Shown piece by piece: positions 31,934 through 39,589 of a stretch of 39,708 bases of DNA. The DNA comes from Alphaproteobacteria bacterium UBA3760 (lineage in GTDB: Bacteria; Pseudomonadota; Alphaproteobacteria; Rs-D84): positions 1-39,708 of the forward strand of contig DFGC01000003.1 in the NCBI GenBank assembly GCA_002371155.1, in the 5' to 3' direction. Both the position numbers and the translations under genes were made by a program. Each line of letters opens with the position of its first letter. Positions within the stretch are counted from its first letter, which is position 1. The notes under the pieces were generated by a model. The model saw only the letters and a program-made list of their open reading frames with translations, was not told where the DNA came from and made no database searches.

Positions 31934-33697
31934 TTATTGTAAAAATCCGCCGGATTGCATTTTCCATAATTTTGCATATAAACCCTTTTTACGCAACAGC
32001 GAATTATGCGTACCAGATTCAATAACGCGCCCTTGGTCCAGGACAATAATCCGGTCCATATTACGCAATGTTGACAACCGATGTGCGACAACCAATGTCG
32101 TGTGATTCGCTGACAATTTATCAAACGATTTTTGGATTGCGATTTCGGTTTCACTGTCCAGCGCAGATGTAGCCTCGTCCAAAATCAAGATTGGGGCATT
32201 TTTCAGAAAAGCACGCGCGATTGCAATTCTTTGCCGTTGACCACCCGACAATTTTATTCCGCGGTCACCAACAATGGAATCATATTTTTTATCGGTTGTT
32301 TTTATAAATTCGTCCGCAGATGCCTCGGTTGCCGCTTCTTTTATTTCTTTTAATGTTGCACCTGGGCGACCATATTCAATATTTTCGCGTATTGTGCGAT
32401 TGAACATTGTTGGTTCTTGGGGAATATACGAAATATTTTCACGCAAAGAATCCTGGGAAACCTTTGCAATATCTTGATTATCAATTAAAACCGCACCGGA
32501 ATTCGGGTCGTAAAAACGCATCAACAAATTTACCAATGTCGTTTTACCCGCGCCGGATAATCCAACAATTCCAACGCGTTCGCCAGGCTTTATTTTCAGA
32601 TTAAAATCACGCAAGACATATTTCTTTCTGTATTTGAATGATATATTTCTAAATTCGATTGCGCCATGCGGGACATTTATATCGGGTGCGTTATCAATAT
32701 CGGCAACATCAATCGCACCAACCAATTCTTTATACGATTTTGACGCACTGCTGACTTTATCGATAATATCAGGAATTTGATTTATCAGGCCACCAATCGC
32801 ACCCATGACCGAGAAAAACACACCAATCGTAAATACGATATCTGCAATGGTCATTTCACCACGGTAATACAATACCGAACAGAAAAACAAAGTTCCGCCA
32901 AAAAATACACTCCATAATGTTCCAGGTATTCCCCAAAACAATCTGTTTAAAAAAGCAAATTTAATTGATGTATCAATTTTCTTTTTACGATGCGATTCCA
33001 AATATTTTTCTTCGCGGCGCGCACCTGAAAAAGATTTAACAATCGAATAATTTGATAAACTATCCACTAATTTACCGGATAATGTACTTTGTGCATTTGC
33101 ACTGTTTTCCGATGCTGTTTTTAATTTTTTACGCATACCCCACGCGAACAATACGCGAAACGCAAACGCACACAAAAACATTATTGCGACATATAAATTA
33201 ACTTTGAATAACATACCTGAATTTATAACTATCATTACCAGCACACAAAAAGACCACCATAAAATATTTATAATTTCAGGTAAATGTTGAACATATGTTA
33301 TTTGCTGATTTACCTTGCCAGGCAAACGCGACACCCACCAAGACATACTTTGCGATTGGGTATAATTTGTTAATTGTGTTGATATTTTTTGAACAACATA
33401 CGGTCCCCAACGATTGTATAAAAACCATCGCATTATTAAACATAGCATCAAAGATACATCCAATACCACAATCAAAATAATTGTTGGTAATATATGTTGC
33501 AACCATGTCATGCCATCAGGAATCGGGGTTTCTAGTGCTTGGACCAACCATTTTTGATAAAAAGGAAACAACACATTATCAAACTGCATAATCAATGATA
33601 TTATTGCCCAGAAAAATATTATCCAACCGTACCCAGGAAACGCATATTTTAAATAAAATTTCCAAAGTGATGTAGGTAAAATTTGTTTTTGTGTCAT
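31934..33697 (-). CDS. ABC exporter, fused membrane and ATPase domains (MsbA-like)
   Basis: A 587-residue half-transporter: six membrane helices over about residues 15-310, then an ATPase domain from about 345 with Walker A GLSGAGKTT, Q-loop region YIPQEPTMF, signature LSGGQRQR, Walker B ILILDEATSALD and the H-loop VVAHRLST. The fold is that of homodimeric exporters of lipids, peptides or drugs; the substrate is not predictable. AAAGGAAA precedes the ATG. It stands alone on the minus strand between pyruvate phosphate dikinase and a small secreted protein. Confidence 0.92.
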   Translation of the reverse strand: MTQKQILPTSLWKFYLKYAFPGYGWIIFFWAIISLIMQFDNVLFPFYQKWLVQALETPIPDGMTWLQHILPTIILIVVLDVSLMLCLIMRWFLYNRWGPYVVQKISTQLTNYTQSQSMSWWVSRLPGKVNQQITYVQHLPEIINILWWSFCVLVMIVINSGMLFKVNLYVAIMFLCAFAFRVLFAWGMRKKLKTASENSANAQSTLSGKLVDSLSNYSIVKSFSGARREEKYLESHRKKKIDTSIKFAFLNRLFWGIPGTLWSVFFGGTLFFCSVLYYRGEMTIADIVFTIGVFFSVMGAIGGLINQIPDIIDKVSSASKSYKELVGAIDVADIDNAPDINVPHGAIEFRNISFKYRKKYVLRDFNLKIKPGERVGIVGLSGAGKTTLVNLLMRFYDPNSGAVLIDNQDIAKVSQDSLRENISYIPQEPTMFNRTIRENIEYGRPGATLKEIKEAATEASADEFIKTTDKKYDSIVGDRGIKLSGGQRQRIAIARAFLKNAPILILDEATSALDSETEIAIQKSFDKLSANHTTLVVAHRLSTLRNMDRIIVLDQGRVIESGTHNSLLRKKGLYAKLWKMQSGGFLQ

Positions 33698-33727
33698 TTT
33701 GTATTTCCTTTGCGATTACAAAAAACA

Positions 33728-33756
33728 TTTATACAACAAAAGGATTTTTATAACAA
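33728..33756 (-). promoter_or_regulatory. ABC exporter promoter
   Basis: Minus-strand TTGTTA (33756-33751), 17-nt spacer, TATAAA (33733-33728), just downstream of the terminator of pyruvate phosphate dikinase. Confidence 0.5.
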
Positions 33757-33788
33757 CAAAAAACTCTCCAGAAATGGAGAGTTTTTTG
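33757..33788 (-). terminator. Terminator of pyruvate phosphate dikinase
   Basis: ACTCTCC (33763-33769), loop AGAAAT, GGAGAGT (33776-33782), with A-rich and T6 flanks; about 50 nt past the ppdK stop on the minus strand. Confidence 0.82.
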
Positions 33789-33839
33789 GATTGCCCACGA
33801 AATTTCACAATTTCGCGGTGTCCGTTTTCCAGCGCAATT

Positions 33840-36500
33840 TTATTTTTTGCGTGGGAATTTGACCGCCGCCTGGGCCGCTGCCAAACGTGCGATTGGCACA
33901 CGGAACGGACTGCACGAAACCGAATTAAATCCACATTTATGGAAAAATTCGATAGATGCAGGGTCGCCACCGTGTTCACCACAAACGCCCAGGTGGATTT
34001 TGTCGCCCTTGGTTTTGCGGGCTTTTTCAACCGCGTCGCGTATCAACAAACCAACACCCAATTGATCAACAGACGCAAATGGGTCGGCAACATAAACACC
34101 GCGTGCGCGATATTCGTCCAAAATCTTGCCCGTGTCATCACGCGACATACCCAATGTTGTTTGGGTCAAATCGTTTGTTCCAAATTCAAAGAATTCGCAA
34201 CTTTCTGCGATTTCGTCAGCCAAAACCGCCGCACGTGGCAATTCAATCATGGAACCAACGGTGTATTCGACACTGTCACCGATTTCCGCAAACAAAGCCG
34301 CAGCAGTTGCATCAATAACCGATTTAACAATATCGACTTCCTTTTTCGAACCAACCAGTGGAACCTCGATTTCTGGGAACACACGAACACCCGCACGTTT
34401 GCACTCAATTGCCGCAGACAAAATCGCGCGTGTTTGCATTTCGCAGATTTCTGGGTATGTAATTGCCAAACGGCATCCACGATGACCCAACATTGGGTTG
34501 GATTCACGCAAAGCCTCGGAACGCGCCTTTACAAATTCCAAAGATTTGCCGATGTGATTTGCCAATTCTTGCATTTCTGGTTCGGTATGTGGCAAGAATT
34601 CATGTAGTGGTGGGTCAATCAAACGAATTGTGACCGGCAAACCGTCCATAATTTTGAACAATTCAACAAAGTCTGCGCGTTGATATGGCAATAATTTATC
34701 CAATGCCGCACGACGGCCGGCCTCGTCATCAGCCAAAATCATTTCACGCATATCTTGGATTCTGGACGGGTCAAAGAACATGTGTTCTGTGCGCGCCAAA
34801 CCGATACCTTGGGCACCGAAATCGCGTGCCTGTTTTGCGTCTTTGGGTGTTTCGGCATTTGCCTTGACCGCCAAATCTTTGATTTCATCGACCCATTGCA
34901 TCAATGTCCCAAAATTACCCGTCAATTGTGCAGATACCGTTGGGATTGCGCCCAATATAATTTCACCGCGTGCACCATCGATTGACAGCCAATCACCTTC
35001 GTGGATCACAACACCACACGCACATGTCATTGTTTTTGTTGCATAATCGATTTTGATATCGTTTGAACCCGATACACATGGTGTTCCCATACCACGTGCA
35101 ACCACCGCCGCGTGTGATGTCATACCGCCGCGTGCCGTAATCACACCCTGGGCAGCATTCATACCGGCAATATCTTCGGGTGATGTTTCAACGCGAATCA
35201 ACATAACCTTTTTGCCATCGGACGCCCATTTTTCAGCATCTTCGGCATTAAATACCGCCATACCCACCGCGGCACCCGGGGACGCCGGCAAACCCGTTGC
35301 GATAACCCTTTTTTCTGCCTTGGGGTCCAACATTGGGTGCAACAAGTGATTTAATTGGTCGGCACCAACGCGCAAAATTGCCTCTTCTTTGGTCAACAAT
35401 CCTTCGTTCACCATTTCAACAGCCATACGAACCGCCGCCGCCGCAGTCCGTTTTCCATTACGGCATTGCAACATCCATAATTTTCCGTGTTCGATTGTGA
35501 ATTCCATGTCTTGCATATCTTTGTAATGTTTTTCCAATTTTTCACGAACATCGCACAATTCACGATATACATTTGGCATGGCTTCTTCTAATGACACACG
35601 ACCGGAATCATCGCGGCTCATTGGTTGTGGGGTGCGAATACCCGCGACAACATCTTCGCCCTGGGCATTTATCAGATATTCACCATAGTATTTATTTTCG
35701 CCGGTTGCCGGGTCGCGCGAAAAACACACACCGGTGGCAGAATCATCGCCAGAATTTCCAAACACCATTGCCTGGACATTGACGGCGGTTCCCCAATCAC
35801 CCGGAATATTGTTTAATTTACGATATGTGATTGCCTTTTTGCTCATCCATGAACCAAACACCGCGCCAATACCCAATTTTAATTGTTCCCATGGGTCTTG
35901 GGGGAAAACTTTGCCAATTTCGTTGCCGATTTTTTTGAATTGTTCAACCAATTCTTTCAAATCGTCGGCGGTCAGTTCGGTGTCAACCTTGTAACCCTTG
36001 GCATTTTTCATTTCTTCCAATTTGTGTTCGAACAAATTTATATCCGCGCCCAACACAACATCAGAAAACATCATGATAAAACGACGATATGAATCATACG
36101 CAAATCTTTCGTTATTTGATGCTTTGGCCAACGCTTTGACGGTTTCATCGTTCAAACCCAAATTCAGAACAGTGTCCATCATGCCCGGCATAGAAACGCG
36201 CGCACCCGAACGCACCGACACCAACAATGGATTTTCCATATCGGCAAATTTTTTACCCATAATTTTTTCAATATGCGCGATACCGGCACGCACCTGGTCC
36301 ATCAAATCAGACGGATATGTTTGGCCGTTTTCATAATAATATGTGCAAACATCGGTTGTGACGGTAAATCCCGCAGGCACCGGCAAACCAACCAAATTCA
36401 TTTCAGCCAAATTTGCGCCCTTGCCACCCAGCAAATTACGCATATCGGCGCGACCTTCGGCCGCACCATTACCGAAAGTATAAACCCATTTTTGACTCAT
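33840..36500 (-). CDS. ppdK: Pyruvate, phosphate dikinase
   Basis: Reversibly converts pyruvate, ATP and Pi to PEP, AMP and PPi. The 886-residue protein has the N-terminal ATP-grasp nucleotide-binding domain (LLGGKGANLAEM, 24-35; VSVRSGARVSMPGMMDT), the swivelling phosphohistidine domain with the catalytic histidine and regulatory threonine in GGMTSHAAVVARGMG, and the C-terminal PEP-binding barrel with the acid/base cysteine segment (VSCSPFRVPIARLAAAQ) and CGEHGGDP. Length is normal. GAAGGAGC precedes the ATG. With pyruvate kinase at 4822 it gives both directions of PEP/pyruvate exchange and suggests pyrophosphate-linked glycolysis or gluconeogenesis. Confidence 0.97.
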   Translation of the reverse strand: MSQKWVYTFGNGAAEGRADMRNLLGGKGANLAEMNLVGLPVPAGFTVTTDVCTYYYENGQTYPSDLMDQVRAGIAHIEKIMGKKFADMENPLLVSVRSGARVSMPGMMDTVLNLGLNDETVKALAKASNNERFAYDSYRRFIMMFSDVVLGADINLFEHKLEEMKNAKGYKVDTELTADDLKELVEQFKKIGNEIGKVFPQDPWEQLKLGIGAVFGSWMSKKAITYRKLNNIPGDWGTAVNVQAMVFGNSGDDSATGVCFSRDPATGENKYYGEYLINAQGEDVVAGIRTPQPMSRDDSGRVSLEEAMPNVYRELCDVREKLEKHYKDMQDMEFTIEHGKLWMLQCRNGKRTAAAAVRMAVEMVNEGLLTKEEAILRVGADQLNHLLHPMLDPKAEKRVIATGLPASPGAAVGMAVFNAEDAEKWASDGKKVMLIRVETSPEDIAGMNAAQGVITARGGMTSHAAVVARGMGTPCVSGSNDIKIDYATKTMTCACGVVIHEGDWLSIDGARGEIILGAIPTVSAQLTGNFGTLMQWVDEIKDLAVKANAETPKDAKQARDFGAQGIGLARTEHMFFDPSRIQDMREMILADDEAGRRAALDKLLPYQRADFVELFKIMDGLPVTIRLIDPPLHEFLPHTEPEMQELANHIGKSLEFVKARSEALRESNPMLGHRGCRLAITYPEICEMQTRAILSAAIECKRAGVRVFPEIEVPLVGSKKEVDIVKSVIDATAAALFAEIGDSVEYTVGSMIELPRAAVLADEIAESCEFFEFGTNDLTQTTLGMSRDDTGKILDEYRARGVYVADPFASVDQLGVGLLIRDAVEKARKTKGDKIHLGVCGEHGGDPASIEFFHKCGFNSVSCSPFRVPIARLAAAQAAVKFPRKK

Positions 36501-36549
36501 GGTTGCTCCTTCTTTGTTTATTGTTAAACTTGATTATTTTTGCCAGAAA

Positions 36550-36578
36550 ATTATGCAGGTCAAATCGCGTTTTTGCAA
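36550..36578 (-). promoter_or_regulatory. ppdK promoter
   Basis: Minus-strand TTGCAA (36578-36573), 17-nt spacer, CATAAT (36555-36550); the leader of about 45 nt carries the strong ribosome binding site. Confidence 0.6.
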
Positions 36579-36606
36579 GTATTTTTTTATCGCAAATGTA
36601 AATTTT

Positions 36607-36640
36607 TTCCCGGCTTTTTTTGGTTCGTTTTTGCCGGGAA
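36607..36640. repeat. Inverted repeat upstream of ppdK
   Basis: Perfect 8-nt arms TTCCCGGC (36607-36614) and GCCGGGAA (36633-36640) with an 18-nt loop, between the terminator at 36658 and the ppdK promoter. It could be a second terminator (T-rich on the minus strand after the stem) or an operator. Confidence 0.6.
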
Positions 36641-36657
36641 TTTCGATTCGTTTTTGT

Positions 36658-36687
36658 AAAAAAATACCGGCAAATGCCGGCATTTTT
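36658..36687 (-). terminator. Terminator of the small-protein pair 37303-36713
   Basis: CCGGC (36667-36671), loop AAAT, GCCGG (36676-36680), flanked by A- and T-rich runs; about 25 nt after the stop codon of the gene at 36713. Confidence 0.8.
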
Positions 36688-36712
36688 ATAAACATAAATT
36701 TTTACGATTTTT

Positions 36713-36940
36713 TTATCGTGATTTTTGCGCTTTATACGCAATTGTATCAGATGGATTTTTGTGTTGTTGCAACGCACGTTTGAATGCGCGTTCGGCATCT
36801 TGTTCAAAACGCATATGTTGTTCATTCACGAATGTTTTAAATGACACAACAATAAACACCATACCCGCCAAAATAACACCCGTTGCCCCAGCAAATTTCA
36901 ATGTATTCAATACAATCTTTTTAGATTTTTGTTTATCCAT
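36713..36940 (-). CDS. Small single-pass membrane protein, unknown function
   Basis: A 75-residue protein with a basic N-terminus (MDKQKSKKIVLNTLK), one membrane helix (about 16-34) and a charged helical C-terminus (EQHMRFEQDAERAFKRALQQ). No recognised family. AAAGGT precedes the ATG. It follows the Cys-tailed gene by 21 nt and ends at a good terminator, so the two form a small operon. Confidence 0.72.
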   Translation of the reverse strand: MDKQKSKKIVLNTLKFAGATGVILAGMVFIVVSFKTFVNEQHMRFEQDAERAFKRALQQHKNPSDTIAYKAQKSR

Positions 36941-36961
36941 TTTTTTTACCTTTATTTTTAT

Positions 36962-37303
36962 TTAGCATCCACATCCGCAATTACAGCATGTGCATGTTTC
37001 CGCGACACTGACCACTGTCATCACAGGACGATAGACAACAACCGGTTGATATACGCGTTGAACACGATTTACATAACGTTTCGCGGCGACATAACGCGTT
37101 GGCATAACGCGCGGTGCCGGACGGGGCGCCGCATATTCACACGATGTTTTTGTGATAACCGCACGATGCGTCGCAACCGCACGGTCTAAATCCGCCAACA
37201 TTGCCGCGTCGGCGCAATTTGGACTGAATGTTTCATAATATGTGGCATATGCCGAACCAGATAACAATCCGAAAACAAGAGATAACAAAACGATTTTTTT
37301 CAT
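36962..37303 (-). CDS. Small secreted protein with a cysteine-cluster tail
   Basis: A 113-residue protein with a clear signal peptide (MKKIVLLSLVFGLLSGSAYA). The mature part has two cysteines (in SPNCADA and KTSCEYA), a Pro/Arg/Val/Tyr-rich middle, and ends abruptly in a cysteine cluster (ETCTCCNCGCGC) with six of the last ten residues cysteine. Such a tail could bind metal or form intermolecular disulfides at the cell surface. AAAGG precedes the ATG, and a TTGCAA-N16-TACAAT promoter lies upstream. No recognised family. Confidence 0.75.
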   Translation of the reverse strand: MKKIVLLSLVFGLLSGSAYATYYETFSPNCADAAMLADLDRAVATHRAVITKTSCEYAAPRPAPRVMPTRYVAAKRYVNRVQRVYQPVVVYRPVMTVVSVAETCTCCNCGCGC

Positions 37304-37348
37304 AATTTTACCTTTTTGGTCTGTTCTCTCTCGTAACCTGTGTGTGGT

Positions 37349-37376
37349 ATTGTATAAGATATTTTCGGACTTGCAA
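37349..37376 (-). promoter_or_regulatory. Promoter of the Cys-tailed gene operon
   Basis: Minus-strand TTGCAA (37376-37371), 16-nt spacer, TACAAT (37354-37349); leader of about 40 nt. Confidence 0.6.
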
Positions 37377-37399
37377 GTTTTTTATAGAATTTTTACCGA

Positions 37400-37428
37400 T
37401 TGTTATTATTCGCCATTGGTGGTATAAT
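37400..37428 (+). promoter_or_regulatory. Promoter of the VIT-like gene giving a leaderless mRNA
   Basis: TTGTTA (37400-37405), 17-nt spacer, TATAAT (37423-37428), then seven bases and the ATG at 37436. No ribosome binding site can fit. Confidence 0.55.
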
Positions 37429-37435
37429 TTATGCT

Positions 37436-37900
37436 ATGTCGGAATATAAAAGCGCAATTATTTTAGGTATGCATGATGCAATCGTATCGCTGACCGGTTT
37501 AATCGCCGGGTTGTTTTTTGCATTTACCGACACAAATATCATCGTGATTTCATGCGTGATTTCGTCTATTTCGGCTAGTTTATCCATGGGGGCGGCGAAT
37601 TATTTGGCGGTAAAATCAACACACCCAGATGACGCGTTAAAATCGGCAATCTGCACCAGCGCAGCATATATGACAACCTGTGTTTTGTTGATATTGCCGT
37701 TTTTTATATTGCGCGGACGCGTGATAACATTTATATCGATTGTCGCGATTGCGGTTGCCATAATATTGGCGTTTAACCTGTTTTTCTATCGTGGGCGCGG
37801 GTTTTATAAACATTTCTGGGAAATGTTGGCAATATGCACCATTGTATCCATCGTCGCGTTTATAATTGGCGAAATTGCACATCAAATGTTCGGAATATAA
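37436..37900 (+). CDS. VIT/CCC1-like membrane protein
   Basis: A 154-residue protein with five hydrophobic segments. The first two match the VIT/CCC1 iron-manganese transporter family: GMHDAIVSLTGLIAGL near residues 11-26 (family pattern DGxVSxxxLxxG) and SMGAANYLAVKS near 49-60 (pattern SMxxxEYxSxxS), and it ends GEIAHQMFGI as many members do. It lacks the cytosolic metal-binding insert of plant VIT1, and the usual Asp and Glu are replaced by His-Asp and Ala-Asn, so metal transport is uncertain. The ATG at 37436 follows TATAAT by 7 nt; an out-of-frame ATG lies at 37431. Confidence 0.72.
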   Translation: MSEYKSAIILGMHDAIVSLTGLIAGLFFAFTDTNIIVISCVISSISASLSMGAANYLAVKSTHPDDALKSAICTSAAYMTTCVLLILPFFILRGRVITFISIVAIAVAIILAFNLFFYRGRGFYKHFWEMLAICTIVSIVAFIIGEIAHQMFGI

Positions 37901-37903
37901 AAA

Positions 37904-38132
37904 TCCCAGGAAATCGTCCCTGTGGCATAGTAAATCAAAATAATGCATAATATGGGTGTCTTGATGATAGCACAGCCGACCCAGCGATAAATCAAAGGGC
38001 ACGGGGGTCATCCGAGACCGGCAATGCCCCATTAACCCAAAAGTATTGGTGGCGTTGTAAAACCGCCCATAAAATCTATCTTGCTTTCAAAACTTTGCGA
38101 AAGTAAGACGCGTGGGCGGTTTTTTATATGCG
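37904..38132 (+). ncRNA. Candidate structured non-coding RNA
   Basis: This 229-nt gap has no supported gene but has the layout of an RNA gene. A promoter-like TTGCAC (37875-37880)-N15-TATAAA (37896-37901) lies at the end of the VIT-like gene. Downstream are CTGTG/CACAG and ATCAA/TTGAT complementary pairs (about 37920-37975), a hairpin GGGCA (37997-38001)/TGCCC (38025-38029) with inner GGTC/GACC, and a two-stage terminator at the end. It is also far richer in GC than its flanks. I cannot match it to tmRNA, RNase P RNA or SRP RNA; a 6S-like RNA is possible but not shown. Confidence 0.4.
38059..38125. terminator. Two-stage stem-loop terminator
   Basis: An 11-bp outer stem (AAAACCGCCCA, 38059-38069, with TGGGCGGTTTT, 38113-38123) encloses a 9-bp inner stem (38080-38088 with 38099-38107, one G-U). 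It is followed by T's on the plus strand and by GGTTTTAC on the minus strand, so it can end the candidate RNA and also the minus-strand gene at 38133. Confidence 0.75.
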
Positions 38133-39158
38133 TCATCGTTGATTTAATAACGAATCTAATTTTGCAATCCGTTCTGATTTTTCATATTGCGCATGATGCG
38201 ATACCGCCTCATAATATCGATGGATTTGATTTATATCGCGTTTGTAATTTGATTCACAATCCAATATCCGTGGATTTAATCGCATAATTTGATTTATATA
38301 CAGTAATATTTCCTGGGCATGGTTGTTAAATATTTCTGATGATAAATCTAAATATTCACTTGATTCGTCGTAAAAATCATCAATATGAATTGTCTGTATC
38401 AAAAATTGTAAATCCGATGTGAAAATTTTAGATTTGTTGCGCAACATATTAAAACTTTGCATAATATGTGCATTAGGCATATTTACATTTTTTAATACCA
38501 TTTCATCGCGACCATATTTTATTGCAGATGTGAATATCGTATCTTCTTGCGTTGGGTGCATGGTTGTGATTTTTGCACCATCATAAAATACATTTTGTGT
38601 AAATATATATGGAAATCTGTTCATCGCATCCGTTCGAACACGGATGTATTTTTGTTGCAATTTTTTTTGATGTTTGCCTAAAATATCAGAAAAATCCAAC
38701 CAATATGGCCCATATAAAATATCATCTATACATGTGTAATAATTCGTATCAACATCGCATGTTAATGTAAAATGTGACCGACCAACATATTGCGCCAAAT
38801 AAAGTTTTTCTGATTTTGTAAATGACGAATCTATATAATTTTTATACTTTGGAAAATTTTCATTCCAATATTCGCGCCAAGAAATTTCTGCAATTTGCGC
38901 AATTCGTGTTTGCCAATTCAATCTTTGCTGTTTCATTTTATTTAACACCAGTGCATTCGGCGATGTTTTATTAAAATTTGCGATACTGTCACGTTCTTGT
39001 TTTTGCAATTCGTGCGGTAAATCTTGCAAATCTTGTTTGGTGCTGTTGATTTCTTGACGTAATTTATCCTTTTTGTTTGATATGATAACAGCCGCCCCAA
39101 TATATCCAAATATAAATACATACACGGCAACAATTAAAAACTTTTTATTAAATTTCAT
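38133..39158 (-). CDS. Membrane-anchored protein of unknown function
   Basis: A 341-residue protein I do not recognise. One N-terminal membrane helix (about 7-26) follows a basic MKFNKKF start; a coiled-coil (KKDKLRQEINSTKQDLQDL, 29-60) comes next, then a soluble mixed domain rich in Tyr, Asp and Asn with a cysteine pair (TCDVDTNYYTCIDD) and a helical C-terminus. The topology suggests a periplasmic domain tethered to the inner membrane. AAGG precedes the ATG. Promoter TTGAAC-N17-TAATAT is at 39260-39232. It lies just downstream of the rRNA operon terminator. Confidence 0.72.
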   Translation of the reverse strand: MKFNKKFLIVAVYVFIFGYIGAAVIISNKKDKLRQEINSTKQDLQDLPHELQKQERDSIANFNKTSPNALVLNKMKQQRLNWQTRIAQIAEISWREYWNENFPKYKNYIDSSFTKSEKLYLAQYVGRSHFTLTCDVDTNYYTCIDDILYGPYWLDFSDILGKHQKKLQQKYIRVRTDAMNRFPYIFTQNVFYDGAKITTMHPTQEDTIFTSAIKYGRDEMVLKNVNMPNAHIMQSFNMLRNKSKIFTSDLQFLIQTIHIDDFYDESSEYLDLSSEIFNNHAQEILLYINQIMRLNPRILDCESNYKRDINQIHRYYEAVSHHAQYEKSERIAKLDSLLNQR

Positions 39159-39231
39159 ATCAACCTTATCTGCCCCGATATTCTGCAGGGATTTTCTTTT
39201 TAATTGTGTTATTCAACCATTTTGCATTGTT

Positions 39232-39260
39232 ATATTATTTTACCCTTTTGTTATGTTCAA
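39232..39260 (-). promoter_or_regulatory. Promoter of the gene at 38133
   Basis: Minus-strand TTGAAC (39260-39255), 17-nt spacer, TAATAT (39237-39232); leader of about 70 nt. Confidence 0.55.
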
Positions 39261-39305
39261 GTATAATACTACATAACTTTGATTCGTCAATTGTTTTGCA
39301 ATAAA

Positions 39306-39329
39306 CAAAAAAACCGCCACACGGGCGGT
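39306..39329 (-). terminator. Terminator of the rRNA operon
   Basis: ACCGCC (39313-39318), loop ACACG, GGCGGT (39324-39329); on the minus strand the stem is followed by T7. It lies about 60 nt past the 5S rRNA. Confidence 0.82.
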
Positions 39330-39390
39330 GAAATTCGGTTTTTACATCAGCCGCGGCGGTATAACATACCGACGGGTCAACTGGACTTAA

Positions 39391-39506
39391 TTCTGGCGAC
39401 GACCTACTCTTCCGTGGCTTAAGCCAAAGTACCATCGGCGATACGGAGTTTCCCTGTCTGGTTCGGGATGGAACAGAGGGTGACTTCCGCTCTATAATCA
39501 CCAGAA
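39391..39506 (-). rRNA. rrf: 5S ribosomal RNA
   Basis: On the minus strand the 116-nt segment starts TTCTGGTG and ends CGCCAGAA, which pair as helix I. Inside are the conserved CCATCCCGAACC, GAAACTC and AGTAGGTCGTCGCC segments characteristic of 5S rRNA. The ends are set by the terminal helix and may be off by a few bases. It is the last gene of an rRNA operon transcribed into this window from the right. Confidence 0.96.
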
Positions 39507-39557
39507 TTAAATCCAGTACATCGTAAATTCATAATAAATCAACATTCTCTTCAAGCA

Positions 39558-39583
39558 TATCGTTTGTAATTAAACAAACGATA
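39558..39583. repeat. Processing-type stem in the 23S-5S spacer
   Basis: Perfect 10-nt arms (TATCGTTTGT, 39558-39567, with 39574-39583) and a 6-nt A/T loop, immediately after the 23S 3' end. Probably an RNA processing signal in the precursor. Confidence 0.6.
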
Positions 39584-39589
39584 AGATAA

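Noticed and set aside
33699..34607. 302-codon open frame on the plus strand
   Set aside because: Antisense to pyruvate phosphate dikinase, whose catalytic motifs are intact; the plus-strand product is Cys/Trp/Arg/Phe-rich with no domain.
37637..38032. 131-codon open frame on the minus strand
   Set aside because: It covers half of the VIT-like gene and the structured gap; no ribosome binding site and an irregular composition.
37904..38058. Firm assignment as 6S RNA
   Set aside because: Only one hairpin loosely resembles 6S; I could not build the long central bubble and closing stem, so it is left as a generic candidate RNA.
39235..39501. Open frame of 88 codons on the minus strand
   Set aside because: It overlaps the 5S rRNA and the rRNA terminator.
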